Shown in pieces: positions 43,990-54,493 of a DNA stretch of 64,000 nt (position 1 is the first letter of the stretch; every line of letters begins with the position of its first letter). The notes below the pieces were generated by a model. That model saw only the letters and a list, made by a program, of their open reading frames with translations. It did not search any database and was not told where the DNA came from. The translations under genes and the position numbers were made by a program. Source of the DNA: Wurfbainia villosa (Eukaryota > Streptophyta > Magnoliopsida > Zingiberales > Zingiberaceae); NCBI GenBank assembly GCA_025175895.1, contig CM045993.1, positions 64,422,621-64,486,620 on the forward strand, in the 5' to 3' direction.

Positions 43990-46041
43990 TGTTGGGATGT
44001 ATACTGAAAGCCTAGATCTTTTGTATGAACATTTTTATTTTGAAATAAGAATCACATGATCATTGTTTGCACTTTATATTTATTATATGTGTGCATATTG
44101 TCTAATACTTTACATTGTAGATAACATGGTGCTTGGTGTGGCACAGAAGATCATGTTATCAGTCCCTTGTAGAATATAAGTAGAGGCTCACAACCAAGAT
44201 GGTTTTGGACAAACCATCTGCAGGGTTGTAGTGTAGCTTGGTATTGGTTTGTCTTGAACATAGAGTTACACTAGTACACTTAGGTGTATTGAGCAGGACC
44301 GACATAGAGGTGATTCAATTTATTGCTGACTACATAATTGAATCGGACCTCGGATATTATGTTGTACATGCTCTTAATCCCGATATAATAACGGGCACAT
44401 GTACTTAGTATTTATTTCTTTGATTTACCAAAGGGTGAGATTTAAATGGATTAAATCAATATGGCCGATAAGTTGGGAAATGATACTATTTACATGGTGC
44501 ATCGTTAATTATAGGAAGAAACCGTGTCCTATATATTAGGTTGATGATGTCCCCTTGAGGAGCTCATAAGGTTCATCATGTAAACCCTGCAGGTTGACTT
44601 AGTCAACATGATGATAAGGTTGAGTGGTACTACTCGAGGAGTTAGATGTTAATTGATTGATGGTCAGTAAATCAATTAATTGACGGACATTCGATGTCTT
44701 AAACATGGGGAGATGGATGTACAAATAATGTATGGAGCCTATATTAATTTATGGGGGTTGGTGAGGTAATTCAATCATGATCCTCTAGTGGAATGGAATA
44801 TCATTGATGGATCAAGTTTGTGTGGTTCCGATCCATCGGGTGGCCAAGATCCAACTCCTCGTCATGGTCCCTATCATAGCCTAATATAATCCTCATGAAG
44901 CCTAGATATAAGAATAGAAGGAAAAGAAAGGGGAGGGAAAGGAAAGGGGAGGGAAAGGAAAGGGAGAGGAGAGGTTGGATGAGGTGGGCGGCAAGTTTAA
45001 AGATTGATAAAAAAATTTTATTTCCTAATTCTATGCCACCATAGGCGGCAAGATTTGAATTAGTTAAAAATTTTCAAGATTATAATTGGTAAAAAAAAAA
45101 AATTCTATTTTCTATGCCACCTTGGGCGGCAAGATTAGAGGAGGTAGAAATTTTTTTTACTAATTCCTTGCTACCTTGGGCGGCAAGAATAATTAGGAAT
45201 TAGTTCCTAATTTTTTGGCCACCTCATCAATAACCAACTTTCTCCTAAGTTCTAAAAAAGGGAGGCTAAGGGGGCGGCACGAAGAGGATCAAGAATTAGG
45301 GTTTAGGTTTCTTTGCTTTGCCGACTCTATCCCCTTGTGGTTGGCGGCACAAAGATATAAGAAACCCTAAGCTTTCTTCCTAAGGATCTTCTCCTCTTCA
45401 CTCCCTCTAGGGTCGGCGGCACAAAGGGGTTGTAGGGTCTTCTATTGCTCCCCTTTGTCCAGCGGCACTAGGAGCTAGGGATTGTTCCCTTGTTTGGTTT
45501 CTTGGTTGGCCATCTTGTTCTCTCTTTTCTTGGAGCCGGTGGCAACAAGCTTTTGTGGCTTGGTGGTTGGATCAAGCAAGAAGGGAAGGAGAGTTCTTCT
45601 TTCTTTTGATTGAAGAAGATCTAGGATGCTTCAACTTGTGGAGGATCTTCGCCCACACAAAGTCTACAAGGAGGTTAGGACATACGATAAAAGATCGAGA
45701 GGTATAAAAGTTTTACAAGTTTTATTATTGATCATTGCATGTTCTTATTAATATGTTTGTATGTGTTGATTATACATGTCTACATCTATATGTATTTGTA
45801 TGGTCATGGACCCCGAAGATAAACACAAAAACCGGTGATCCGTCCATCGTCTCTTCCGCGGCTAACCGACTAAAAGAGTTTTGTTGCTTGAACAACTAGT
45901 TTGTTCAAGCGATCACTCAAGTCGTTAGCACGACGACGAATTGGTTGAGCTTAGGAAACTCATCCCATCCGGATTTGTTTTCATTAGTGAAAATTTTAAT
46001 CCGGGGACATGGGAGCCGACGAGCCTCCGAGCATGCCATCA
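43990..46041 (+). repeat. Element E LTR, right copy
   Basis: 2,052 bp, same ends as 36888-38967. The purine tract is at about 44917-44973. It lacks a short CGGCCGGTCTTTCTCTCATCC-like segment present in the left copy. D sequence resumes at 46042. Confidence 0.92.
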
Positions 46042-46812
46042 CTCTTGACGAGTCTTCTTCTATTTCTTATCCCATGTATGTCATTATATATATATGAGCC
46101 ACACCCAGTATCCAATACCCAAGTGTTTGAGGAAATAGAATGACAATCAATAATGAAGATATCTGAATAAGATGGGGCATCTGATGCCTTATTCTTCTTC
46201 ACGAACTCAAGATAAATCTTGCAATTTCTTCGCCAATGGCCCTCCTTGCCATAATGATGGAAAGTGACTTTTGAGCTGGTTTTGCCTTTTTAGCCTTTTT
46301 CTTTCCCTTCTGCTATTTCTTTGACTTCCTCTTAGATCCTTTCTTTGAGGAATCAACTTACAGCACCGTCCCCTGCTCATGCTTCACAGAAGACTCCACA
46401 GTCTTTAGCATGTTGAGTAGTACCACAGATGAACCTTCTTGCATCTCAGAGGTGAAGAGGAGCTTGGAGACTTCGAACCTTTCGAATCTCACTTGCTCAT
46501 CAACCAACTCATAAAGATGAAATACTATGGTATGAGCATCCATATGCTCATGCTGCTTCCGTAGCTCAGGTATCATCACGGCTAGCATGATGCAACTCAC
46601 CATTTCAGAATCAGTCACATGTTTCTGATAGGACAACAATTGGTCCAGAGTTGCATTGTCACTAGGACAGGCGGGAAGATGCGCTTCGAGGACATTCGCA
46701 AGCTTTTCAACCTTGAGAACAATTCTCAGGTTGAATCCAAAAGCCAGCCCAAGAAGTTTGACCCAATCAATTTATTTGAATCAAAGATAGAGTGCAAATT
46801 CAAAGACATCAT
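46042..46812 (-). pseudogene. Element D gag and start of protease (broken)
   Basis: Minus strand. The ATG pair at 46812-46807 opens MMSLNLHSIFDSNKLIGSN, with a stop soon after. An open stretch 46639-46358 has LLSYQKHVTDSEMVS and QVRFERFEVSKLLFTSEMQEG, the capsid-like part seen in element A. A decayed knuckle follows near 46260-46215 (GKEGHWRRNC kept, the first Cys pair lost). Protease at 46202-46042 keeps NTWVLDTGCGSYI with the catalytic Asp, then is cut by the E LTR. About 200 residues between capsid and knuckle are shortened relative to A. Confidence 0.78.
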
Positions 46813-48081
46813 GATCAATCAATTATCCTAGAAATACAAATCAAGCATATATGAGAAAGATGATTTAAAATACATCACCATACATTCATAAATCCCATTC
46901 ATTTTTCGAATTTCAAAAATCCCAAAATCACTTTGGGAGATCGTAGGTCCATCTCCGAATGAGCTGATATCCAACATAGATATGAACAACCTTGGAGAGA
47001 GTCCAACAAGTCATTCATAGCTACAATGGTAGGTATCATATACACCGATTGCATATCATATATATGCAACTATCATAATGTGCTATCAACTAATTGAATG
47101 TTCATACATACATCAGGTTGTTAACTCATTAACAAGTACGCATCATATGCATAGCACCCAACTTCACCTCCCTTCACATCGACCTTGGAGAGAGTCCAAC
47201 AAGACGATGCTCCAGGTTAAAGCCAACCCATTAATCAAGACATAGTTTTAATATGGTTAGAGCGCATTCAACCAATTAGCCCGGCTTGGAGGGAGTCCAA
47301 CAACCAAAGCTAACGATTGACCTCTGACTCTTATCATATTAGTATTAAACTATTCCATGGTTTGAACATGTTCGGGTTCGAGCCGGGCTTGGAGAGAGTC
47401 CAACAACCCAAACAAGAAACGGAACTTTGGTTCTAACCATATTAATGGAAGGTATAAGCTTTAATATTGAGTAAGGGTTTTATGTCTCATCCTCTTTGCA
47501 TGCAAATAACTATTATCTATATGGCATGACATACATGGCATACATCTACATGTCACGACATGCATGACATGATGATATGCATCTAATGCAATTACATGAC
47601 ATATAAATATGACATGTACAAAATTTCCTTATATGTCATAACTATTTATGGAAATAAAATATGTTTGAGATTTGATTCTCTAAATCAAATCATGATTAAA
47701 TTAGAAAATAAATTTCCAAATCTAATCACATATTTTATTTGTGGAAAGTGTTGATTAAGGAAAGTTAATTTAGGAAATAAATTTCCTAAATCATCAAAAC
47801 TACTTATGGAAATAAAATATTTTAAGATTTGATTTCCCAAATTAAATCATGATTAAATTAGGAAATAAATTTCCAAATCTAATCAAATATTTTATTTATG
47901 GAAAATATCAATTTTCATAAATACTTCTAACTTTCCAAAAATAGAAGATTTCCATAAATACTTCTGGACTTTCCAAAATTAAAAATTTCCATAAATACTT
48001 CTAACTTTCCAAAAGTAGAAAATTTCGATAAATACCATTACGACTATCGCAAAATAATTTTACGATTATGTCGAAATACAA
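46813..48081 (-). other. Element D untranslated leader
   Basis: About 1.27 kb, no gene. Four dispersed copies of a CTTGGAGAGAGTCCAACAA motif (about 46992, 47183, 47285, 47389) and an AT-rich block with imperfect direct repeats (47640-48030) are visible. Confidence 0.65.
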
Positions 48082-48099
48082 CCTGGGCTCTGATACCAC
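48082..48099 (-). other. Primer binding site, element D
   Basis: Minus-strand GTGGTATCAGAGCCCAGG abutting the LTR at 48100. Confidence 0.9.
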
Positions 48100-50236
48100 T
48101 GTTGGATTTCTGACACCGCGACGAGTATGTATTCGAACATGTTTCATAAATATGTTCACAGCGAAAGAAATAAAAATAATAAATCTAATTTATTACATCA
48201 CACACACCACACACATGCATAGTAGAACATGTGTAGACATAACCGTAGTTTCAAATTTTTGCAATAAAAGGAAATTTATTCTACGTATACCTGACATATC
48301 ACGTGTAGCGGGAAAGACATCAACCGGAGCGATCCTCGCTAGAATCGCCTCTATTAGTATCCACACTGAGTATCTTCGGGATGACTTTACAAAGTCATGA
48401 GCCTCGTCTTCGTACGAATCACTAGCCTCGTGTCGAAGACGATGTGATCGAGAGAAGATCACAATCCGAATCAAAATTCGGATTCAAAATGAGTCCTCAA
48501 AAACTCGCTTCTCCGGAGAGGTATTCGTCCACCGTTTGACGAATCCTTCATCCTCCACCTTTGAGGATTACCGGAGATCGAATTCCCGGCAAGGAAGCCG
48601 CTATCGTAGCTCCAAATGTTGTCCAAACGATGCTCCGACACGAAGTAAACAAGCTTGTCACCGGAACCAACAAAGATCACCGGAGGGTCACCGGAGGATC
48701 GCCGACTGAAGCTTGGACGCCGGCAACAACTTGGACGGCGGCACAAGAGGTGGGCGGCGGCTAGGGTTTGGGCGCCGACCACAAGAGGAGAAGAGGGAGG
48801 GGGCGACAACTTTGGATTAGGGCTTCATTAAGCCCTTGAGCCCTATTTTATGGAGAACAAATTCTTCTAATGGTTATTGGTTCATAACCAAAACCCGTTA
48901 ACCCGCTCTATTATTTTAAGTTAAAATAAACCAAACCGATTTGGTCTATTTTAAGTTAAAATGAAGCGAACCAACTTTGGTTCATTTGTTTAAAACAAAC
49001 CAAACTCCTTTGGTTTATTCTCCACCATTGGATTAGAACCAAACCAATTTGGTTCATCCATCATGTCTTCATAAGACACGGCCCATCCACGCTTCCATTG
49101 CGTCTAAAACGATTTCATGCTCGCTCCTTGTTTGGTCCAACCAAACCTAGTTTCTCTCGGTCTGAGAATCTAATTCTCAAGCTCGTTTTAAATCCTTCGG
49201 ATTATGCTCGTTGTGCGTGTGACCAAATAGGTTCTCAGTTTATGTTGGCCGTCTATAATTAACCATTAATTATAGAACGATCTGAGTGGCACCTAGTAGT
49301 ACATCATGATCTCCAATTAATCGAAAAGATCAACGGTTGATCCAGAACTATTTCTGAAACCCTTCAGCAGTTATAATGATTCGTGCCCCATTCCCTTCAC
49401 TCATCTTATACCCGCTTGGTTCAGGACATGGTTTATAGTGTCAGTCCCCACTAGGTTGACTACATCACACCTAGGCCAAGTATCATCTCCTCGTCCTACG
49501 GATTCTAGTTACTGAACAAGTATCCAAGAGTACCTTACTCTAAACATATAATTCTTTAGCCAAAGACTTTAGTAATAATCCGACGAGAGGCCATGAGTAT
49601 ACATCTCCTCGCAAGGAGTGATGAATCCTTTATAGGCTATTCAAACACCTTCGATCACTTTGACTTATACCCAATCATCTCGGGTTCACATCTCCTCAGA
49701 GATGCTTGCTTAAGATGTCAAAGCATAAGTCTTCATGATCAAGATGACTTAAATATTGCAAGTCAAAGGAACATCACACTTAAGCTGCAGTAAGAACTTC
49801 ATTGACATATCTATATATGCAGAGAACCATATGAAGTCTTACGACTGGTCACTCCAATGAACTAGTTACCATAACTAGCATCCACGATTAACTCCGGACA
49901 TCACAATGTCTCCAGCCAGTGAGAATCAACTGCTTGGATACACCAAGGAGTATAACTCATTCCAGTCTCGACAGAATTGATGGTGTCCAAATCCATCAAT
50001 TCATCGACTAGGGATAATTCCAATACATCACAATTACACATGTAGAGATACTCACTAGTTGTGATTCAATTACAAATTCTCTCATGCTGTGAATCGTATC
50101 GGGGACATTCAGTAACTGAGTTTAAGATCTAATCAAATACATGAAAACATGTACACTCAAATAGTGAATCTTCATTTATCAAATAAATGGTATGACCATA
50201 AGGCGATTGCCTTAGGACATCTCTCATATATTACTA
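48100..50236 (-). repeat. Element D 5' LTR
   Basis: 2,137 bp matching 21916-24056 with the same ends, followed by GACTC at 50237-50241. The promoter TATA-like string reads CATAAAATA here. Confidence 0.92.
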
Positions 50237-50241
50237 ACAGA
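50237..50241. repeat. Target-site duplication of element D, right copy (GACTC)
   Basis: Matches 21911-21915. Confidence 0.9.
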
Positions 50242-50579
50242 CTCAACTAACTCCTATGGGTGTGTCAAAGTCCCAACTTGGCACATTCTTGTCCTTAATC
50301 TATTTGTGTCAATTATGATCAATTTTTCATCTTCTATGAAATCCAATTGCATATTTAAAAATCTTTTAGGATCCATTTATAAACTCATTTCCAAGGTATC
50401 ACATTACCTTGAAAATGCCCTAAAGTGTCAACTCTGTCATGGTTAGGTTAACTACACATCCGTTTAAGGTTGACACACCTTAAACCCATCTAGCATGAAG
50501 TGATCACGCTCCTAGGAACTCAAAGGCTATTTGAACTCCTTGGGTTTACTAGGTACTCACTAGGGATAACCTCCCTCAG
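50242..50579 (-). pseudogene. Element J gag C-terminus and downstream non-coding DNA
   Basis: Minus-strand remnant of a gag-only element of the B/F type. 50579-50490 encodes the gag end: EVIPSEYLVNPRSSNS, then a TGA where B and F have the Trp of WVP, then VPRSVITSC and a TAG at 50492-50490. 50489-50242 matches the non-coding region after B gag (GGGTTTAAGGTGTGTCAACC and TACCTTGGAAATGAG). It continues at 21910-21815 beyond element D. The N-terminal part would lie to the right of element G, outside the window. It is the oldest layer I can identify. Confidence 0.75.
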
Positions 50580-51215
50580 TGTTAGTGTTAGCCCTTAGTG
50601 TCAATCATGGGATGATTGAGTAGGACTCAAGGTATACCCAATGAATCTGACTCGAGTTAGACTCAAGTCAAATTCGGATTGAGTAGGACTCAAAGTATAC
50701 CTAATGAAATTGACTCGAGTTAGACTCAAGTCCAATTTGGATTGAGTGAGACTCACCATTAAGAGGGGTTGCATGATCATTAAGATGGAATTAATGGATT
50801 ATTATTTCCAAGCAAACCAAGAGTCAAAAACCTTTGATAATCAATGGTTGAATATAAAATAGGAATTGATGAGTTTTTGGTTTTGTGGTATTGATTTTGC
50901 TTGAGTGATCATCTTCTTCCTCCTCTTCTACCTTCTTGGTCGAACCTATCATGTGGCTAGCACCACAATGTGGTTCTTCTCTACTTCACGGTTCATGTGG
51001 ATATCGTGGAGGCACAGACGTACTAACCGTGCTGAGATCCATACACAAGTGTTGCTGATAGGATTGCGAAAGGCACGCAACGCAGGTAATCAAGATTCTC
51101 ATAGGTTAGAATCGATAACAACGAGTATGGTTTTTGCATGAATCTCTGGAGGGATCCTATTTTCTGCTGCGTAGTGCTTGTAAAATTGTTTCTGAGTGCG
51201 CTACGATCCCTTGGC
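50580..51215 (+). repeat. Element G 5' LTR, internally deleted
   Basis: Starts TGTTAGTGTTAGCCCTTAGTGTCAATCAT like LTR A, then jumps, with loss of roughly 1.2 kb, to material resembling the LTR's 3' third (CTAGCACAACGTG-like block near 50958; GATTGCGAAAGGCACGCA near 51062). It ends GCTACGATCCC near 51210 and runs straight into integrase sequence without a primer site. Confidence 0.7.
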
Positions 51216-52713
51216 CAAGAATGAAGTACAAAACCAACTTGGTAAGAGTATAAAAGTACTTCTATCAGATCGAGGTGGGGAATACCTTGGCCAAGATTTT
51301 TGTGACTATCTCGTTGAGTTTGGGATTAGATCTCAACTCACTCCACCTGGATGACCATAGTGGAATAGTTTATTAGAAAGGATAAATCGTACATTATTAG
51401 ATATGGTACAATCCATGATGAGTCACACAAATCTTCCTTCTTTCTTCTGGAGATATGCATTAGAAATGACTGATTTCACACTTAACCGCACCCCATCTAA
51501 GGCAGTCATAAAGACATCATATGCGATATGGACTGGGAAGAGTCCCAAGATGTATTTTATGAAGATTTGGGGTTGTGAGGCTTATGTTCGACGTCAAGTC
51601 TCCGACAAACTAGGCCCCATATCAGACAAGTGCTACTTTGCAGGATATCCTAAGGAAACGAAAGGATATTACTTCTACAATCCCACACAAGGCAAAGTGT
51701 TTGTCTCTAGAAATGGAGTATTTCTAGAAAGAGAGTTTATTTCTAGAAGAACTAGTGGGAGTAAAATACATCTTGAAGAAATTTAAAATAAAGATAGCAC
51801 TAAGATGGAAGTTGAATAGTCACCAGAAAGTGTTGTGGATGATGAGATTGTTGCACAAGAAGGTGTAGAGCAACAACCTGTTCTAGTAGACCAACCTCTT
51901 CGCAGGTCTGATAGGATACATCGTCAGCCTGAGAGATATTCATTTCTCTTGTTTGACAATGATGACGTTATGCTTGTTGAGTAGAACGAGTCTACATCCT
52001 ATCAGAAAGCTGTGATGAGCCCAGATTCTAGGAAATGTCTAGAGGCCATGAGATCCGAAATGGAATCCATGTACACTAATCAAGTATGGACTTTGGTTGA
52101 TCCACCTGAAGGGGTCAAACCCATTGGGTGTAAGTGGGTCTTTAAGAGAAAGACTGACATGGATAGTCTTTCTCTTAAAGACTATAAAGGGCGATTGGTA
52201 GCTAAAGGTTTCAAGAAGATTCATCGTATTGACTATGATGAAACTTTTTCACCAATTGTGATGCTTAAGTCTATTCGGATCATACATGCTATTGCATCTT
52301 ACAATGATTATGAGACCTGGCAAATGGATGTCAAAACTGTGTTTCTGAATGGAAACCTCCTTGAGGATGTGTACATGACACAACCTTAGGGTTTTGTAGA
52401 TCCAAAGCATGCTGGCAAGGTATACAAGCTGCAAAGGTCCATTTATGGTTTAAAGCAAGCATCTAAAAGCTGGAATCTTTGATTCGATGATGCGATCAAA
52501 CAGTTTGGCTTCATCAAGAATGAAGATGAACCCTGTGTCTACAAGATGGTTAGTGGGAGCATAGTTATCTTTCTTATCTTATATGTTGATGGCATACTTC
52601 TCATTGGAAACGACATCCCTACGCTGCAGTCTGTGAAGACTTAGCTTGGAAATTATTTCTCAATGAAGGACTTAGGTGAACAGCCTACATTTTAGGCATT
52701 AAGATATATAGAG
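51216..52713 (+). pseudogene. Element G integrase and reverse transcriptase (broken)
   Basis: Begins inside the integrase core (NQLGKSIKVLLSDRGGEYL with the second Asp). The Glu region near 51380 carries stops. An open stretch 51403-51786 covers the integrase end (YAIWTGKSPKMYF, CYFAGYPKETKGYYFYN). RT: 52012-52389 with QVWTLVDPPEGVKPIGCKWVF, MLKSIRI and WQMDVKTVFLNG. After a TAG come SIYGLKQASKSWN and YVDGILLIGND, where the second catalytic Asp of YVDD is Gly. A duplicated KDYKG/SLSLKD stretch near 52155-52185 looks like a small local inverted duplication. F1 interrupts at 52719. Confidence 0.82.
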
Positions 52714-52718
52714 ATATA
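52714..52718. repeat. Target-site duplication of element F1, left copy (ATATA)
   Basis: ATATA before 52719 is repeated at 58249-58253. Low complexity, but the RT frame of G resumes across it. Confidence 0.85.
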
Positions 52719-54140
52719 TGTTGGTGCAATCGGTCCAGGTTGACTCGAGTTTGACTCTAGCAGTATTTTGATGATAGACAAAACTTATGACATGGGATTG
52801 TCATAGAAAAGTCTGACATGGAGTTGGCATGGAAAATCCAAGCATGGGGCTTGGTGTGGAAAGTCCAATACGGAGTTTGCATTGAAAATCCAAGCATGGA
52901 GTTGGTGTGGAAAAGTCCAAAGCATTGCGAAGCCGTGCTCTTAGTGCATGGTGAGAAATGCATTGTGAAGTCATGTGCTTGGTGCATGTGGGAAGTCTTG
53001 AGGACTTGGTAAGTATACTAGGCTCGGAGTCCTTGAGTCAGTGAAGGATGGTATTGCGAAGCCATGCGCTTGGTGCATCCGAGGGACCACCGGACGAGGA
53101 GAGAATGGAGTGAGCCCAAAGGGAAGCATACTTCAAGGGCATAAGACGCAAAGGATGGCATTGCGAAGCCATGCACTTGATACATTCGAGGGACGTAGGC
53201 TGAGAGAAGAGAGCTTCGGTGGGGAACTCCATGAGGGATAAGGTGGACTTGGCCAAGTAGCTAAGACTGAGTGTCGGAAGGCTCAAACAACTTGGGTTTG
53301 AGGTTTTACCCGACATCAGTCGACTGACATATGTGCCAGTCCACTGCTCTAGGTCGTATGGGTTTGACTAGTGTTCGACTGGTATTTGGCTGGATCAAGT
53401 CGACATCAGTCGATTTCTTAAAGGAAGCAGTCGACTGATCGCACTGTGCACAAGCACAGAAGCTAGTCGAGCTCGCCAGCACTTGACTGATGGGTTACCA
53501 GTCGACTAATGGGTACCATCAGTCGACTGATGTGTGATTCGTTGGAACTTGACCAACGTGGATCTGGCCGTTGTGAGACAACGGCTACAGGACCAGTCGA
53601 CTGATGGTCACAATCAGTTGACTGATGCGCGCGAAATCAGCTTGATGCAGGTTATAAATGGAGCTCAAGATGGGGGATTTTGCCAAGACTTTTGTGAAGC
53701 TATTGGAGGGGAATTGCTGCTGCATTATAGACCTTCAAGATCCCTCTAAAGCAAGAAACAAACAAGTGATCAAAAGCAATCGGTGAAAAGTGTTCTTTTG
53801 TATTGTATTTGTATTCTTGTTTATATTTTTATATTACATTGTAATTGCTCGTGAGAGGTTTGTCCACCTCTGACGTGTTGTCAAGAAGGAGTGTTAGTTA
53901 GTGTCGTGCACATAACTAGAGCTCGGTGAGCTCGCCCATGGAGTAGGAACCATTCGGTTCCGAACCACATATATTGTCGTCTCTTGTGTGTGATTGTTTG
54001 TTGTTGTTATTTCTATTGTTATTCCGCTTCATATATTAACGACAATTGTAGACAAGAATGCAAGAACGAACAAATTCCACCGTACGACATTTGAGGGCTA
54101 TTCACCCCTCCCCCTCTAGTCGTCCACCATCGACCCTACA
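52719..54140 (+). repeat. Element F1 5' LTR
   Basis: 1,422 bp. It begins like B (TGTTGGTGCAATCGG, then a CCAAG/CTTGG array at 52808-52920). Its centre is like C (GCATTGCGAAGCC(G/A)TG(C)GCTTGG(T)GCATCCGAGGGAC near 53051 and 53158). A CAGTCGACTG tract lies at 53315-53630, TATAAAT at 53653-53659, and the end is like B and C. Ends CGACCCTACA. Confidence 0.92.
53653..53659 (+). promoter_or_regulatory. TATA box, LTR F1 5'
   Basis: GGTTATAAATGGAGCTC downstream of the palindrome tract. Equivalents: 57765-57771 and 61077-61083. Confidence 0.65.
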
Positions 54141-54158
54141 AGTGGTATCAGAGCTCGG
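54141..54158 (+). other. Primer binding site, element F1
   Basis: AGTGGTATCAGAGCTCGG next to the LTR. Confidence 0.9.
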
Positions 54159-54197
54159 AGCTTGTCGAGGACTAACCGCCGACACAAGCATTACAAG

Positions 54198-54479
54198 ATG
54201 GCCTGCTACAACATCCATCCACCAAAATTCGATGGAGACTTTTCTTGGTGGAAGAAAAGAATGGAGGTATATTTCGAAATGGATTTCGATTTCATGTTAA
54301 TTATAGAAAATGGTTTTGAAATACCTAGTGATAAAGAAAACAAGCCCATTGAGAAGTCAAGGTGGACCCAAGACCAAATCAATGACTTCGAGACAAATCT
54401 CAAGGTAATCGAATTACTTAGTGATTTGTTACCTAACAATATTTGGTCTATGTTAGGTAATTATAGGGATGCAAGGTAA
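54198..54479 (+). pseudogene. Element F1 gag, N-terminal fragment
   Basis: ATG at 54198 opens MACYNIHPPKFDGDFSWW, followed by KKRMEVYFEMDFDFMLI, KPIEKSRWTQDQINDFETNL and a B-like VIELLSDLLPNNIWSMLGNY. It stops at 54477-54479, where a 19-bp string GGTAATTATAGGGATGCAA is directly duplicated (54456-54474 and 54475-54493). Immediately after, sequence jumps to the region that in B lies after the zinc knuckles, so roughly 600 bp including both CCHC motifs are missing. The N-terminus resembles C and the following part B. Confidence 0.8.
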
Positions 54480-54493
54480 TTATAGGGATGCAA

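Larger units (their letters stand above)
36888..46041 (+). mobile_element. Element E: nearly intact Ty1/copia (9.15 kb)
   Basis: LTRs 36888-38967 and 43990-46041, primer site 38972, gag-pol frame 40038-43959. All domains and most catalytic residues are present; two premature stops (40224, 40812) and one 1-nt shift near 41985-41993 break the polyprotein. It lies in minus-strand element D. No TSD is visible because an RNase H-PPT fragment of a second E copy sits on the left and D flank on the right. Confidence 0.92.
21916..50236 (-). mobile_element. Element D: degenerate minus-strand Ty1/copia, split by C1/C2 and E
   Basis: Two 2.14-kb LTRs (21916-24056 and 48100-50236) share exact GACTC flanks. 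Internal pieces run right to left: primer site 48082-48099, leader, gag and protease 46812-46042, [E], RT 36462-35196, [C1 with C2], RNase H 24398-24077, PPT 24068-24057. The integrase region is absent where E sits. The RNase H frame resumes across the C1 insertion with a CTTTC duplication. Stops and frame breaks make it inactive. Confidence 0.92.
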
